Shown: positions 16,217-25,633 of the stretch, one piece after another
Layout of the letters: each line of letters opens with the position of its first letter
Position numbering within the stretch: position 1 is the first letter of the stretch
Assembly: GCA_009777345.1 (NCBI GenBank)
Contig: WRMB01000004.1
Location: 30,073 to 94,072, forward strand
DNA: 64,000 nucleotides
Direction of reading: 5' to 3'
Origin: Micrococcales bacterium
Lineage (GTDB): Bacteria > Actinomycetota > Actinomycetes > Actinomycetales > Cellulomonadaceae
Made by a program: the position numbers and the translations under genes
The notes under the pieces: model-generated
Database searches by the model: none
The model's input: only the letters and a program-made list of their open reading frames with translations
What the model was told of the DNA's origin: nothing

Positions 16217-18388
16217 TCAGCCGACCGGGTCGGGCTGCAGCCGGGCCTCGACCGAACCGAACGCCACGTAGCCGTACACCGGAACCGGCTGACCAGGCTC
16301 AGCCTTGGTCTCCTGGCCGTCGGCCGCTGTGACCACGACGCCGTTGGTCGAGCCCAGGTCGGTCACGTGCCAGGCGCCGCCCATCATCTCCAGCCGGGCG
16401 TGGGTCTTCGACAGCGAACGCGTCGAGTCGTCGAGGGCCAGGACCTGGACGCCTGGCTCGCCGGTCTGCGGTCGACGTCCGACGACCACCGACCGGGACT
16501 CCACCGAGAAGGTGCGCCCGTCGGACAGGACCAGCGTCCAGGGCCGGAACGTCGGCAGGTCCCCGACGACGGTCACCTCCAGGTCGTCCTCCGTCGGCCC
16601 GGGCGTCGCCGGTCCGGCAGGGGCTGGGGGGTCCATCGGCACGGTCGGCGGCACGGCGATGCCTGCCCCGGCGGGCTGGTCGGCAGTCGGCGCCTGGTCC
16701 ACGTCTGCCGCGGGGCTCTCGGGCTCCGGTACCGCACCGGGGAGGAGCTCGGTCTGCGGAGCCGACGGCTGGGCAGGTGCCGACGCGTCCCCTGCAGCCG
16801 ACGGCTGGGCGTCCCCTGCGGCCGACGCCACGGTCGGTCCGTCGTCACGAGCCTGCCCACCGGACTGGCCAGGTGCCGCACCACGGCGCGCGTCCGGCTG
16901 CGCGAGCCAGAAGGCGCCCGGCCGGGCGAACACGGGAACCACGCCTCGCGGGAGCCGGATCTCGGCCGGGGTGGGCGCTGCCGCGTCTTCCGCGACCGGT
17001 TCTGGCCGCGTCTGCGGCAGCACCAGGAAGGCACCGTTCCGAGGGTCGACGAAGACGTAGTTCACCGCCGTACCAGGGCGGTCGGGGACGAGGTCGACCT
17101 GTTCGACGAACACCAACGGCCCGTGCCGTCCGACGGGCCAGTACTCCTCGTGCAGCCACTGCGGCGGGTGCGTCAGGAACCGGAAGCGGCTCTCGACCCG
17201 GCGGCGCAGCAGGTCTTCACAGTCACCGTCGTCGGTCTGTTCGGCGCACTCCTTGAGCAGCCGGGCGACGTAGGGCACCGGGATCTTCAGCCAGGGCGGC
17301 TGCAGCTGGGTCAACAGGGACTGGAACTTCTGGTGGAAGTCCACCCGCTCCTGGTACAGGTCCGTGGGGTCGACGTCGACGCCCTGGTCACGCAGGAACT
17401 GCTCGAGGAGCTGCTGCGCCTGGCGCACACCGACCATGTCCTGCCAGTCGGTCCGCAGCAGCTGCCCCAGCAGGTCCGCCTGCGCGTAGGCCGCCAGCCC
17501 GGCGCCGCCCGCCAGGTACTCGCGCAGCGGCAGGTCCCGGTGCAGCAGCTGGACGAACACGCCGAGCGACATCGTGCCCCCGACGAACTGCCGCACGGCG
17601 GCAGTCTCGCGCTTGCTGGTCATCGTTCCTCCATCAGTCGACGGGCCGACGTCGCCCTCGTCAAGCGGCCGATCCACGGCGGCGTCCGGCGGCTGCGGTG
17701 CGCGCTCGGCAGGGACCACCAGACTGGCCGCGACCGCGGCAGGCTCGGGCACGACCTCGGGCTCGACCTGGTCGGACGCTACCACCGACGACGCTGTCCC
17801 GGACTGCGCGAGCGGCACGGTGCTGCCGGACTGTCGGGCTGGTGGCACCGTCCCGTCCACCTGGGCGGTCGGGACGATCCGGGCCCCGACCGCGCCCATC
17901 TCGAGGTAGCCGTAGACCGGGGCAGCCCCGCCCCTGGCCACCTCGGTGTCCTGCCCGTCAGCCCCGGCGACCACCACGCCGTTCGTCGATCCCAGGTCGG
18001 TGACCTGCCAGGTCCCGTCGACCAGGTCCAGGCGGGCGTGGGTCTTGGACAGCGCCTTGTCGAGAATGGTCAGCGTCTGCACGCCCAGGCTCGGCAGCCG
18101 AGGTCGTCGGCCGACCACGACGGAGGTGGACCACAGGTCGAACGTCTGCCCGTCGTCCAGCACCAGCGACCACTGGCCGAGAGCCGACCGGTCCACCACG
18201 ACCGTCGGCTCGACAGCGTCGAGATCGGCCCCGGTACCGGGGTCCGCGGTCGGCAGGCCCACGGCGACAGCCGGAGCGCAGATCACCCGGAGGCCAACCG
18301 TCGCACCAGGTGGCGGCGGCACAGGGCCGGTTGACGGCCAGGCGGCCTCGACAGCCTGCTGCTCCACCAGACCTCCCATCTGTCGCAC
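16217..18388 (-). CDS. Large protein with two FHA domains and an uncharacterised central domain
   Basis: 723 residues from the furthest GTG; another GTG seven codons on (18367), with GGGAGG 4 bases upstream, is plausible. FHA domain 1 (GRRPRLPSLG...SKTHARLDLVDG...DLGSTNGVVV) is near residues 90-160, and FHA domain 2 (GRRPQTGEPG...SKTHARLEMMGG...DLGSTNGVVV) is near the C-terminus. Both keep the phosphothreonine-binding Arg, Ser-x-x-His and Asn residues. Between them is a helical block of about 220 residues (around 255-480) I cannot assign, then a Pro/Ala-rich linker. FHA domains bind proteins phosphorylated on Thr, so this is likely a scaffold in Ser/Thr kinase signalling. It is the last gene after the BACON/two-component cluster. 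Confidence 0.8.
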   Translation of the reverse strand: MRQMGGLVEQQAVEAAWPSTGPVPPPPGATVGLRVICAPAVAVGLPTADPGTGADLDAVEPTVVVDRSALGQWSLVLDDGQTFDLWSTSVVVGRRPRLPSLGVQTLTILDKALSKTHARLDLVDGTWQVTDLGSTNGVVVAGADGQDTEVARGGAAPVYGYLEMGAVGARIVPTAQVDGTVPPARQSGSTVPLAQSGTASSVVASDQVEPEVVPEPAAVAASLVVPAERAPQPPDAAVDRPLDEGDVGPSTDGGTMTSKRETAAVRQFVGGTMSLGVFVQLLHRDLPLREYLAGGAGLAAYAQADLLGQLLRTDWQDMVGVRQAQQLLEQFLRDQGVDVDPTDLYQERVDFHQKFQSLLTQLQPPWLKIPVPYVARLLKECAEQTDDGDCEDLLRRRVESRFRFLTHPPQWLHEEYWPVGRHGPLVFVEQVDLVPDRPGTAVNYVFVDPRNGAFLVLPQTRPEPVAEDAAAPTPAEIRLPRGVVPVFARPGAFWLAQPDARRGAAPGQSGGQARDDGPTVASAAGDAQPSAAGDASAPAQPSAPQTELLPGAVPEPESPAADVDQAPTADQPAGAGIAVPPTVPMDPPAPAGPATPGPTEDDLEVTVVGDLPTFRPWTLVLSDGRTFSVESRSVVVGRRPQTGEPGVQVLALDDSTRSLSKTHARLEMMGGAWHVTDLGSTNGVVVTAADGQETKAEPGQPVPVYGYVAFGSVEARLQPDPVG

Positions 18389-18643
18389 GCCGCGCGAACC
18401 ACCGCCCGTCCCCGACCAGGACGAGGCACCTCGACCGTTTCCCGGGCACCAGCTTCGCAGGTGGGACGAAGACTATCAGTAGACAAGGTCGACACCAGGC
18501 TGTCCGCACCCGTCGGCTCGGCACGAGGCACCGCAGTCAGGAGCCGCCTCGGGCTCGGCGGGCCGTCGCCCGGCCCCACCGGTCGGCACGCCGTCCCCAC
18601 GGCGTGCCGACCGGCTCGTCACTCACCAGCGGCCGGTATCCCA

Positions 18644-18675
18644 CTGGCGGCTGTTACTACGCTAGGAGCCGCCAG
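18644..18675 (-). terminator. Hairpin downstream of the histidine kinase gene
   Basis: CTGGCGGCT and AGCCGCCAG form a perfect 9-bp stem with a 14-base loop. It lies 91 bases after the kinase stop on the minus strand and about 255 bases before the FHA gene. Likely an operon terminator. The remaining 18389-18765 gap shows no gene and should contain the promoter for the FHA gene. Confidence 0.5.
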
Positions 18676-18765
18676 CACCGGGGGGAAGAGTCCGGCTGTA
18701 CCTATCTCTGAACATCTGTAACAAGACCTGAACACCCCCCGGCTCGGCCGGTGAAAAGTTCCGGT

Positions 18766-19800
18766 TCAGGCCCGGGACGCCCTCTCCGCGGGGGACACCA
18801 CCTGCAGCTCCATGGTCGGCACCGCGGGGCGGGAGGCGGCCGGACCGAACGGCAGCCACAGCCGCACCGACGTACCCCGGCCCTCCCGGGACAGCAGCTG
18901 GACCCGGCCGCCGTGACGTTCGACGATGGTGCGCACCAGCGGCAGCCCCAGACCCGAACCAGGCAGCCCCCGGGCGTTCGACCCCCGCTGCAGCTCGTCC
19001 CAGACCGCGTCGACCTCGTCGGCCGGGATGCCCTGACCGGTATCGGCGATCTCCAGGGTCACCCCGCCGGAGCCCTCCATGGCCCGCACGATGATCGACG
19101 CCCCCGGGGCGGAGTACTTCACCGCGTTGGCCAGCAGGTTGTACACCGCGAGGAACAGCAGGTCGGCGTCCCCGGACACGTCCGGCACCGACCAGGGGAT
19201 GCGCGGCAGCTGGACCTCGATGGCCCGCCCCGGCAGCCCGCGGGTCCGGATCTCGTCGCGCATCACGGTGACCACGTCGTCGATCAGCGGCTCCAGCGCC
19301 ACCGGTGCCGCGGCGATCTCCGCGGTCTCCAGGTCGGACAGCTTGCGCAGGTCGGCCACCAGCAGGGCGATCCTGGCGGACTGGCTGTCCACGATGCCGA
19401 TGAGCTGTTCGTCCACCTCGCCGGTGCGCATCACCCCCGCCGCTGTGCGGATGGCCATCACCGGGTTCTTCAGCTCGTGGTCCAGCCGGGACACGAACGT
19501 CCGGTGCTCCGCCCGGGCCCGGACGTCGGCCTCCTCACGGGTGGTGCGTACCGCCCCGGCGACGGCCGCGGCCTGGGCCGAACGGAGCCGGGAGTCCCGG
19601 ACCACCGTGACGACCAGCGCCGAGACCACCAGCCCGACGGTCGCCAGGCACACCCACAGCGGGGCCTGCAGCTGGACGGTCCGGTCGTCGTCACCCAGCA
19701 GCAGCGCCAGGCCGACCACCAGCCCGAGCAGGCCCGGCCCCACCTGCACAGCCATCACGGCCGCCCGCTTCACGGCACCCGTCGTAGGGATGCCGGTCAC
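18766..19800 (-). CDS. Sensor histidine kinase of the BACON-linked two-component system
   Basis: 344 residues from a GTG at 19800 that overlaps the response-regulator stop (GTGA). Two TM helices (VGPGLLGLVVGLALLL; LWVCLATVGLVVSALVVTVV) are separated by a loop of only about 12 residues, so there is no real extracellular sensor domain. Then come a linker coiled coil, a HisKA box LDHELKNPVMAIR with the phosphorylated His, and HATPase boxes N (NLLANAVKY), G1 (DTGQGIP) and G2 (GSGLGLPLV). Lacking its own sensor, it may depend on the BACON protein encoded in the same coupled set. Confidence 0.9.
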   Translation of the reverse strand: MTGIPTTGAVKRAAVMAVQVGPGLLGLVVGLALLLGDDDRTVQLQAPLWVCLATVGLVVSALVVTVVRDSRLRSAQAAAVAGAVRTTREEADVRARAEHRTFVSRLDHELKNPVMAIRTAAGVMRTGEVDEQLIGIVDSQSARIALLVADLRKLSDLETAEIAAAPVALEPLIDDVVTVMRDEIRTRGLPGRAIEVQLPRIPWSVPDVSGDADLLFLAVYNLLANAVKYSAPGASIIVRAMEGSGGVTLEIADTGQGIPADEVDAVWDELQRGSNARGLPGSGLGLPLVRTIVERHGGRVQLLSREGRGTSVRLWLPFGPAASRPAVPTMELQVVSPAERASRA

Positions 19801-20579
19801 TGCGCACCTACCTGCACGTCGCCGTTGAACCGGTAGCCGACGCCCGGGACCGTCTCGATCCGCACCGCGTACCCCCGCAGCGCCTGGCGCAGCTCGGAGA
19901 CCCGGGCGTCCACCGACCGGGTCGAGGTGGGGAAGTCGAACCCCCACACAGCGGTCAGCAGCTCTTCGCGGGTGTGCAGCTCACCAGGGCGGGTCACCAG
20001 GTAGTCCAGCAGCAGCCAGGCCCGCGGGGTCAGGGCGACCTCCTGGCCGTCCAGGGTGACCTCCCGGGTGATCCGGTCGACCCGCAGCCCATCGCAGGCC
20101 AGCACCGTCACCGTGGTCAGAGGCTGGCGTCCGACCACCTGGCGGCGCAGCAGCGCGCGCACCCGGCTCAGCAGCTCTTGCGGGTCGCACGGTTTGTTCA
20201 GGTAGTCGTCGGCACCCTCGTCGAGGGCGACAGCCCGGTCCGCCGACTCGCCCAGCCGGGTGAGCAGGATCACCGGCGTCCAGGCCCCCCGAGCCCGCAT
20301 CTGGCGCACCATCTCCCGGCCGTCCATCACCGGCATGCGCACATCGGCGACGACGACGTCGGGGTGGTAGGCGTCGTGCGCGGCCAGGCCCTGCTCGCCG
20401 TCGGCGGCGACGACGACGGCGAACCCGGCCCGCTCGAAGAAGCGAGACAGCACCGAGGTGATCGCCTCTTCGTCGTCCACCAGCAGCAACGTGCCCTGCC
20501 GGGACAGGTCGGACCCCATGTCCGGGGGGCTGGTGCGGGTCGTCGGGGTTCCTCCAGCGGACGTCGGCCGCCCGGTCAC
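19797..20579 (-). CDS. OmpR-family response regulator
   Basis: 260 residues. Receiver domain LLLVDDEEAITSVLSRF...VVVADVRMPVMDG, with the phospho-acceptor Asp in VADVRMP and the conserved Lys in YLNKPCDPQ. It is followed by a winged-helix Trans_reg_C domain (LTPRAWLLLDYLVTRPGELH...RSVDARVSELRQAL). Starts on a GTG overlapping the BACON gene stop (GTGA) and ends overlapping the kinase start. An N-terminal extension of about 25 residues precedes the receiver. Confidence 0.93.
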   Translation of the reverse strand: MTGRPTSAGGTPTTRTSPPDMGSDLSRQGTLLLVDDEEAITSVLSRFFERAGFAVVVAADGEQGLAAHDAYHPDVVVADVRMPVMDGREMVRQMRARGAWTPVILLTRLGESADRAVALDEGADDYLNKPCDPQELLSRVRALLRRQVVGRQPLTTVTVLACDGLRVDRITREVTLDGQEVALTPRAWLLLDYLVTRPGELHTREELLTAVWGFDFPTSTRSVDARVSELRQALRGYAVRIETVPGVGYRFNGDVQVGAQ

Positions 20580-21829
20580 GAGGGTGAGACCGACGGTTCT
20601 GGCCGCGTTCCGACGGCGGGAGCGGACACCACGATCGTGCTGCAGCCCAGGAAGAACTCAGCACCGGAGGGGACGCTCCTGGCCATGATGCAGACGTCGG
20701 AGCGGTCGAGCCCGTCGAGCAGGCTGGTGGCGATGGTGAAGTCGAAGCTGCGGAGGTCACCGTCGGCCCGGTCGGTCGCACCGCTGCCGACGAAGGTCTG
20801 GTCGCCGGTGGTCGTCTTCACGTAGACGTCCACCTGGACGTCCGTGGCAGGCTGGTCGCGGTCGACAGCCCGGCCCTTGACCTGGACCTGCCCCGGCCGC
20901 GCCACGACCTTCTCCAGCTTCCCCTCTGGGGCGTACCGGTCGGTCTGGCCAGCCTGGTCAACCTGCAGCACCCGAGTCGCACCACCGCTCATCACTCGGA
21001 CCGTTCCTGTGCGGGGCACCATACCGGGGTTGCGCGCCCAGGTCAGCACCACCACGCTGTTCGACGCCGACGCGGTCATCCAGGCTTCGTCGCTGGCCAC
21101 CGTCCACGCTCCGTCGGCGCTCACCAGGACGCTCGTGGTACCCGCGTCCCAGTCGACATCCAGGTGCGACGCACCGACCTGCAACGACGGCGACAGCTGC
21201 CGGGAGGCGCCCTCCTGGTTGACGACGAAGTGCCGGACGAAGGTGCCGTCGTCCACCCGGACCGTCGCCGAACGGCAGGCACCGGTGTTCTGCACCACGC
21301 TCAGCGCCAGCCTGCCCGTGCCGGTCGGGGTCACGGTCAGCCACGGCTGGTCCGACGATGCGGTCCACTCCCGGTCCGAGGCGATCGGTACCGTCGTGGT
21401 GCCGCTGTGCGGGCCGACGTCCCAGCCGTCCTCGCCCAGGTTCAGGGGCACCACCTGGGCCGACCCGTCACCGGCCTGGTTGACCATCACGGTGCGCACC
21501 GACCCGGCGTCGGTGACCGAGACCGTCGCCCAGCGCGCCGAGGCCTGGTTGTTGGCCGCAGCCCGCAGGGTGATCCGGCCGGTGCCCGAACCCGAGGCCG
21601 GGCTCACGGTCAGCCACGGCCGGTCCGAGCCGACGACCCACTCGCCGTCGGCCTGGACCTCGACGGTGGTGTCACCAGGGACCGGGTCGAGCGACCAGCT
21701 GGTCCGGTCCAGCTCCAGCGGGGCAGGCAGGTCGGTGGTGATCTGGAGCGAGACGGTGCTGGCCAGCACCACCCCCCACACGGCAGCACCAGCCAGGCCG
21801 AAGGCCCGCCTCACACCGCTCACCGCCAT
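20576..21829 (-). CDS. Membrane-anchored protein with tandem BACON-type repeats
   Basis: 417 residues. The N-terminal TM helix/signal (LAGAAVWGVVLASTVSLQI, about 11-29) is followed by three BACON-like beta-sandwich repeats. Each has the core W.V.SD..WLTVSP...G.G...L....N..ASAR.ATV.V......R.V.VNQAG; examples are WVVGSDRPWLTVSP and WTASSDQPWLTVTP. A fourth, more diverged module with two Cys residues (VCIMARSVPSGAEFFLGCS) ends the protein. BACON domains bind carbohydrate or protein in surface proteins of other bacteria. The stop overlaps the response-regulator start, so it is translated together with a two-component system and is a candidate ligand-binding partner of the sensor-less kinase. Confidence 0.75.
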   Translation of the reverse strand: MAVSGVRRAFGLAGAAVWGVVLASTVSLQITTDLPAPLELDRTSWSLDPVPGDTTVEVQADGEWVVGSDRPWLTVSPASGSGTGRITLRAAANNQASARWATVSVTDAGSVRTVMVNQAGDGSAQVVPLNLGEDGWDVGPHSGTTTVPIASDREWTASSDQPWLTVTPTGTGRLALSVVQNTGACRSATVRVDDGTFVRHFVVNQEGASRQLSPSLQVGASHLDVDWDAGTTSVLVSADGAWTVASDEAWMTASASNSVVVLTWARNPGMVPRTGTVRVMSGGATRVLQVDQAGQTDRYAPEGKLEKVVARPGQVQVKGRAVDRDQPATDVQVDVYVKTTTGDQTFVGSGATDRADGDLRSFDFTIATSLLDGLDRSDVCIMARSVPSGAEFFLGCSTIVVSAPAVGTRPEPSVSPS

Positions 21830-21927
21830 GCCTTGCCTGTCCTCACGTTCTGGTCGTCGTGGGGGTCACAAACGAGAAGTATCGCCCATATCACCGGTGT
21901 CCGCCAGGTCCTTCGGGCCGCACTCAC

Positions 21928-22782
21928 CTACCCGGGGTGCCAGCACCCGACGAGCGTCTGCGCGGGCGCGGGCCGCCGGTCCGCTACCGGAGCCTCGCTG
22001 TACACGCACGCCGAGACGAGGCTCCCGCCTGGCAGATCGTTGACGACGGTGTGGGTGAAACCGTGGTTGCCGACGCTCGGGTGCGGTCTGTCGGCGACCC
22101 CCCAGCCGTCGAGGACCGACATACGGGTCGTCGACCCCATCTCGGACTTGATGAAGCTGACGACCACGTGGTAGTGCACTGCCTGGTCCGGGTTGGCCGG
22201 GTCGACGATCCAGCCGGTCATCACGGACGGTGTTCCCAGGGTGCCGCCCACCACGCCCCGCAGGTCGCCCGGACTGGGCGCGAGCGGGCTGGTCCCGCCG
22301 TCCGTCGGGTCACCGTCCGTCGCACCACCGGCCGGATCGAGGCCGGGAGCGTCCGACGGCTCAGCCTCGGCCGGAACGGCACCGTCCGGCATACCGCCCT
22401 GGGCGACCGTCACCGTGACGGTCTCGCGGCCCGAGGTCACCGTTGCCGTCGCGGTGCGCAGCCGACCGGTGTTCGGTCCAGCAGTCAGGACCAGCCCGCC
22501 GTCGACGCCCGTCACCTGCAGCCAGTCCTGGTCGGACACCGCCTGCCACCCGCGGTCGGCCTCCACCGTCACGGTCGTCTCGTCACCTTCGGCCGCCGCC
22601 GCCCAGCTGGACAGGCTCACCCGCAGCCCCTGCGCGGCCACCTGGACCGGCGCCCCGACCGTCGTCACCTCAGCAGAGGACCGCGCAGGATGGACGACCT
22701 GCACCGACACCGTCGTCACGCACACCACGGCCCAGACCAGGGCGACGACCCTGCCGCCCAGCCGCGCGATCGTGCCGTCCAT
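21928..22782 (-). CDS. Second BACON-repeat membrane protein
   Basis: 284 residues. N-terminal helix (VVALVWAVVCVTTVSVQVV), one BACON-like repeat (WQAVSDQDWLQVTGVDGGLVLTAGPN, VTVAQGG), a Pro/Asp/Gly-rich linker (about 145-185), and a C-terminal module similar to the end of the neighbouring BACON protein (VSACVYSEAPVADRRPAPAQTLVGC). The Cys pair in that module is shared by both proteins. It lies 98 bases upstream of the first BACON gene on the same strand and is probably the first gene of the set. Confidence 0.7.
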   Translation of the reverse strand: MDGTIARLGGRVVALVWAVVCVTTVSVQVVHPARSSAEVTTVGAPVQVAAQGLRVSLSSWAAAAEGDETTVTVEADRGWQAVSDQDWLQVTGVDGGLVLTAGPNTGRLRTATATVTSGRETVTVTVAQGGMPDGAVPAEAEPSDAPGLDPAGGATDGDPTDGGTSPLAPSPGDLRGVVGGTLGTPSVMTGWIVDPANPDQAVHYHVVVSFIKSEMGSTTRMSVLDGWGVADRPHPSVGNHGFTHTVVNDLPGGSLVSACVYSEAPVADRRPAPAQTLVGCWHPG

Positions 22783-22883
22783 CTGGCCCTCCGGATGCCT
22801 TGGGTAATCTAGTCGCCCAGCGTCGACCCGTCCACGCCCCGACGAGCCGAGAGTTGGGCCTGCCTGCGCACCTTCCCGACCAT

Positions 22884-22973
22884 GGAGGCCCGTCGAACAG
22901 CGATAACGCAGCCAGCGTGCCCGCCTGGCGACGCGTGGGGCAGTGGACGCAGACCGGTGGGTCCGGGCTCAGC
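22884..22973 (+). repeat. Interspersed repeat, copy 1
   Basis: About 90 bases beginning GGAGGCCCGTCGAACAGCG and containing AACGCAGCCAGCG, ending GGGCTCAG. Closely similar to the reverse complement of 63895-63989. Lies in the gap between the BACON gene and the ATPase gene, immediately after the latter's stop on its minus strand. No coding function seen. Confidence 0.6.
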
Positions 22974-22997
22974 CCATCACCGATCTCGCCCAGAACG

Positions 22998-24413
22998 TCA
23001 GTCGGGTCCGAAGAGGTCGGCCAGGGTGACGGTCGCCTGGACGGCGCTTGCCTGAGCGTTGGGGACGAGACCGTGGGTGGTAAGGAGTGTGTTCCACACG
23101 GCCTTACGAGTGGCCGTCTCGGCGACGAACAGGCCGCGTCGTTCGCGCAGCCGCTGCTCGTACGCGGGAGTGATGGCGTACTCATGGTCGGAGTATTTCG
23201 CCTCGCACAGGTTGACGACGCGGTCGGCCCGGTCGATGACCAGGTCGATCTGCGCGCCGGGCTGGGTACGGCTGCGCCAGCCCGACACCTCGGTCTGGAC
23301 ACCAGAGATCCCCAGAGCACGGCAGATCTGCGCCTCGTGTGCGAGGCAGACCTGTTCGAAGGCGTTTCCTGCCCAAGCGTTCCGGGCTCCTGACCCGATC
23401 CCGTCGGTCCAGTATCTCTCGTTACCGGGCGGCGGATCGAGAAACCGTAGCGAAAAACGTGAGAAGGGATCGGACAGCTGAAAGAGTGTCCCGCGCTGCT
23501 TGCGTCCGAAAGGCCGGTAGGAGCGGATGAAGTCGCTACGCTCCAACTCTTCGAGAACTGTGCTGAGGGCTCCCCCCGACTGGCCGACGGCCGTCAGCAG
23601 GTCACCGCGGCTCATACCTTGTCCGTGGGCCGCCAGAGCGCGGACGACACGCTCGTGATGACCAGGCTCGGAGAACACCGAGGCGTACAGCGCGGTGAAC
23701 TCGTCCGCGAGCGGGGCCTGACGGGCGAAGCACAACCGGTCGACGTTCTGGGACAGGCCGAGCCCAGGAGCCAGCAACGTCAGGTAGTAGGGAATCCCGC
23801 CGAACACCATATAGCTCTCTACCTGGTCCTGGCGGCTCATGGCCAGACCCCGGGCGTCGAACAGCTCTTCGCACTCTCCGAGCGTGAAGGGTCGCAACCA
23901 CAACCGCCCTGTGACCCGGTTGTACAGACCGCCTCGGGCCCGGAAGAGCTTGCGGGCGATCCACGCGGCCGCGGAACCGCAGGCGATGAGCAAGACGTCT
24001 CTACGAGCCGAGGCCCAGCCGTTCCAGAATGCTTCGAGCGCGCTGACAAAGCCCGACCCGCGGGTGTCCATCCACGGCATCTCGTCGAGAAAGACGATCT
24101 TCTTCCCAGCGGGTGCGCCAGCGACGACCCGACGGAGCCGGTCGAACGCCTCGAACCAGTCCGCTGGTGGCGGGCCTGGCGGCTGGCCTGCCTCGAGCAG
24201 CGCCGAGGCGAACTCTTTGAGCTGGCGACGCCGCGGCTGATCGGCCAGACCGGTGAAGCTGAAGGTCAGACGTTCGCCCAAGGTCTCGCGCACCAGGAAG
24301 GTCTTGCCGACCCGCCGTCGCCCGTAGACCACGACGAAGTGGGACTCGTCGGCCCGCGCGTAGTCCAGCAGGCACTGACGTTCCCTCGCCCTCCCGACCA
24401 GCGCCACGCTCAC
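22998..24413 (-). CDS. P-loop ATPase with C-terminal PD-(D/E)xK-like domain (DUF234/DUF4143-type)
   Basis: 471 residues if the GTG at 24413 is used (GTG at 24407 is also possible). The archaeal-type ATPase domain has Walker A GRRRVGKT (about 31-38) and Walker B KKIVFLDEMPWMD. A winged-helix region follows (GMSRGDLLTAVGQSGGALSTVL). The C-terminal domain holds QIDLVIDRADRVVNLCEAKY, the D...ExK arrangement of restriction-like nucleases. Proteins of this kind are widespread and poorly understood; proposed roles include DNA processing and mobile-element or conflict functions. It is divergent from threonine aldolase, with a perfect inverted repeat between them. Confidence 0.8.
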   Translation of the reverse strand: MSVALVGRARERQCLLDYARADESHFVVVYGRRRVGKTFLVRETLGERLTFSFTGLADQPRRRQLKEFASALLEAGQPPGPPPADWFEAFDRLRRVVAGAPAGKKIVFLDEMPWMDTRGSGFVSALEAFWNGWASARRDVLLIACGSAAAWIARKLFRARGGLYNRVTGRLWLRPFTLGECEELFDARGLAMSRQDQVESYMVFGGIPYYLTLLAPGLGLSQNVDRLCFARQAPLADEFTALYASVFSEPGHHERVVRALAAHGQGMSRGDLLTAVGQSGGALSTVLEELERSDFIRSYRPFGRKQRGTLFQLSDPFSRFSLRFLDPPPGNERYWTDGIGSGARNAWAGNAFEQVCLAHEAQICRALGISGVQTEVSGWRSRTQPGAQIDLVIDRADRVVNLCEAKYSDHEYAITPAYEQRLRERRGLFVAETATRKAVWNTLLTTHGLVPNAQASAVQATVTLADLFGPD

Positions 24414-24452
24414 CGCCCTAGTTCGCCTCCCTAACGACCCCAGGCTACCCAC

Positions 24453-24485
24453 TTGTGGCAGCGAAGTCCATGTTCGCTGCCACAA
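24453..24485. promoter_or_regulatory. Perfect inverted repeat between divergent genes
   Basis: TTGTGGCAGCGAA-GTCCATG-TTCGCTGCCACAA: 13-bp arms, 7-base spacer. It lies between the divergent starts of the ATPase (24413) and threonine aldolase (24593). A terminator is unlikely in a divergent gap, so an operator or a cruciform-type site is more plausible. Confidence 0.5.
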
Positions 24486-24592
24486 CTGGGGTGCTGGACC
24501 GACCTATGGCGACCAAGCCCCACACCTACGGCGCGACGGACCGGACCACAGCCCATAGAGGCGAACCGCGACGACGCTGGCAGACTAGGCCG

Positions 24593-25633
24593 ATGCGACT
24601 CCACGACCCGAGCCACCGCGACTTCGCCTCGGACAACCACGCGGGGCTGCACCCCGAGGTGCTGGCAGCCCTGGCCGAGGCCAACGGCGGCCACGTGCAC
24701 TCCTACGGCGACGACCCGTACACCGCGCGGCTCGCCGAGGTGGTCACCAACCACTTCGGACCGACGGCCCAGGCGTACCCGGTGTTCAGCGGCACCGGGG
24801 GCAACGTGGTGGCGCTGTCGGCGATGACGCCGCGCTGGGGTTCGGTGATCACCCCCGTCAGCGCCCACCTGCACACCGACGAGGCCGGCGCACCGGAGCG
24901 GACGGCCGGGCTGAAGCTGCTCACCACACCGGCCGACGACGGCAAGCTCACCGCGGCGGCGCTGGCCGAGGCGGCCGCGGTCGGACGAGGCGTGCACTCC
25001 CCCCAGCCGTCGACGGTCGCCGTCGCCCAGTCCACCGAGCTGGGCACGACGTACACCCCGGACGAGACCGCCGCCCTGACCGATATGGCCCACGCCCGGG
25101 GCCTGCGGGTCTACGTCGACGGCGCCCGGCTGGCCAACGCCGCCGCCCATCTCGGCCTGCCGCTGCGCGCGCTCACCACCGATGTCGGGGTGGACGTGGT
25201 GACCCTGGGCGGCACCAAGAACGGCGCCCTGGACGCCGAGGTCGTCGTGGTGCTCGACCCGGACTCGTCCGGCGGTGTGCAGCACGTACGCAAGATGAAC
25301 GCCCAGCTGGCCTCCAAGGCACGGTTCGTCGCGGCGCAGCTGGTGGCCCTGTACGGCACCGACCTCTGGCTGGACTGCGCGCGCCGGGCCAACGCCATGG
25401 CGACCCGTCTCGCCGAGGGCCTGGCCCGGACCCCCGGCGTGCAGATCACCACCCCGGTGCAGGCCAACGCGGTCTTCGCACAGATCCCGCCCGCGACCAG
25501 GGCGCGGCTGCGCGAACGCTGGATGTTCCACGACTGGACACCGGACGGGTCGACGGTGCGCCTGATGTGCGCCTGGGACACCACCGAGCGCGACGTCGAC
25601 GCGTTCGTCGAGGCCGCTGGCACCGCGCAGTGA
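24593..25633 (+). CDS. ltaE: Low-specificity L-threonine aldolase
   Basis: 346 residues. The ATG is chosen because the family start (DFASDNHAGLHPEVL) follows directly. Fold type I PLP enzyme: VFSGTGGNVVAL binds cofactor phosphate, VYVDGARLANAAAHL holds the PLP-binding Asp, and TLGGTKNGALDAEVVV has the Schiff-base Lys in GGTKNG. Reaction: cleavage of L-threonine (or allo-threonine) to glycine and acetaldehyde, cytoplasmic. Confidence 0.95.
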   Translation: MRLHDPSHRDFASDNHAGLHPEVLAALAEANGGHVHSYGDDPYTARLAEVVTNHFGPTAQAYPVFSGTGGNVVALSAMTPRWGSVITPVSAHLHTDEAGAPERTAGLKLLTTPADDGKLTAAALAEAAAVGRGVHSPQPSTVAVAQSTELGTTYTPDETAALTDMAHARGLRVYVDGARLANAAAHLGLPLRALTTDVGVDVVTLGGTKNGALDAEVVVVLDPDSSGGVQHVRKMNAQLASKARFVAAQLVALYGTDLWLDCARRANAMATRLAEGLARTPGVQITTPVQANAVFAQIPPATRARLRERWMFHDWTPDGSTVRLMCAWDTTERDVDAFVEAAGTAQ

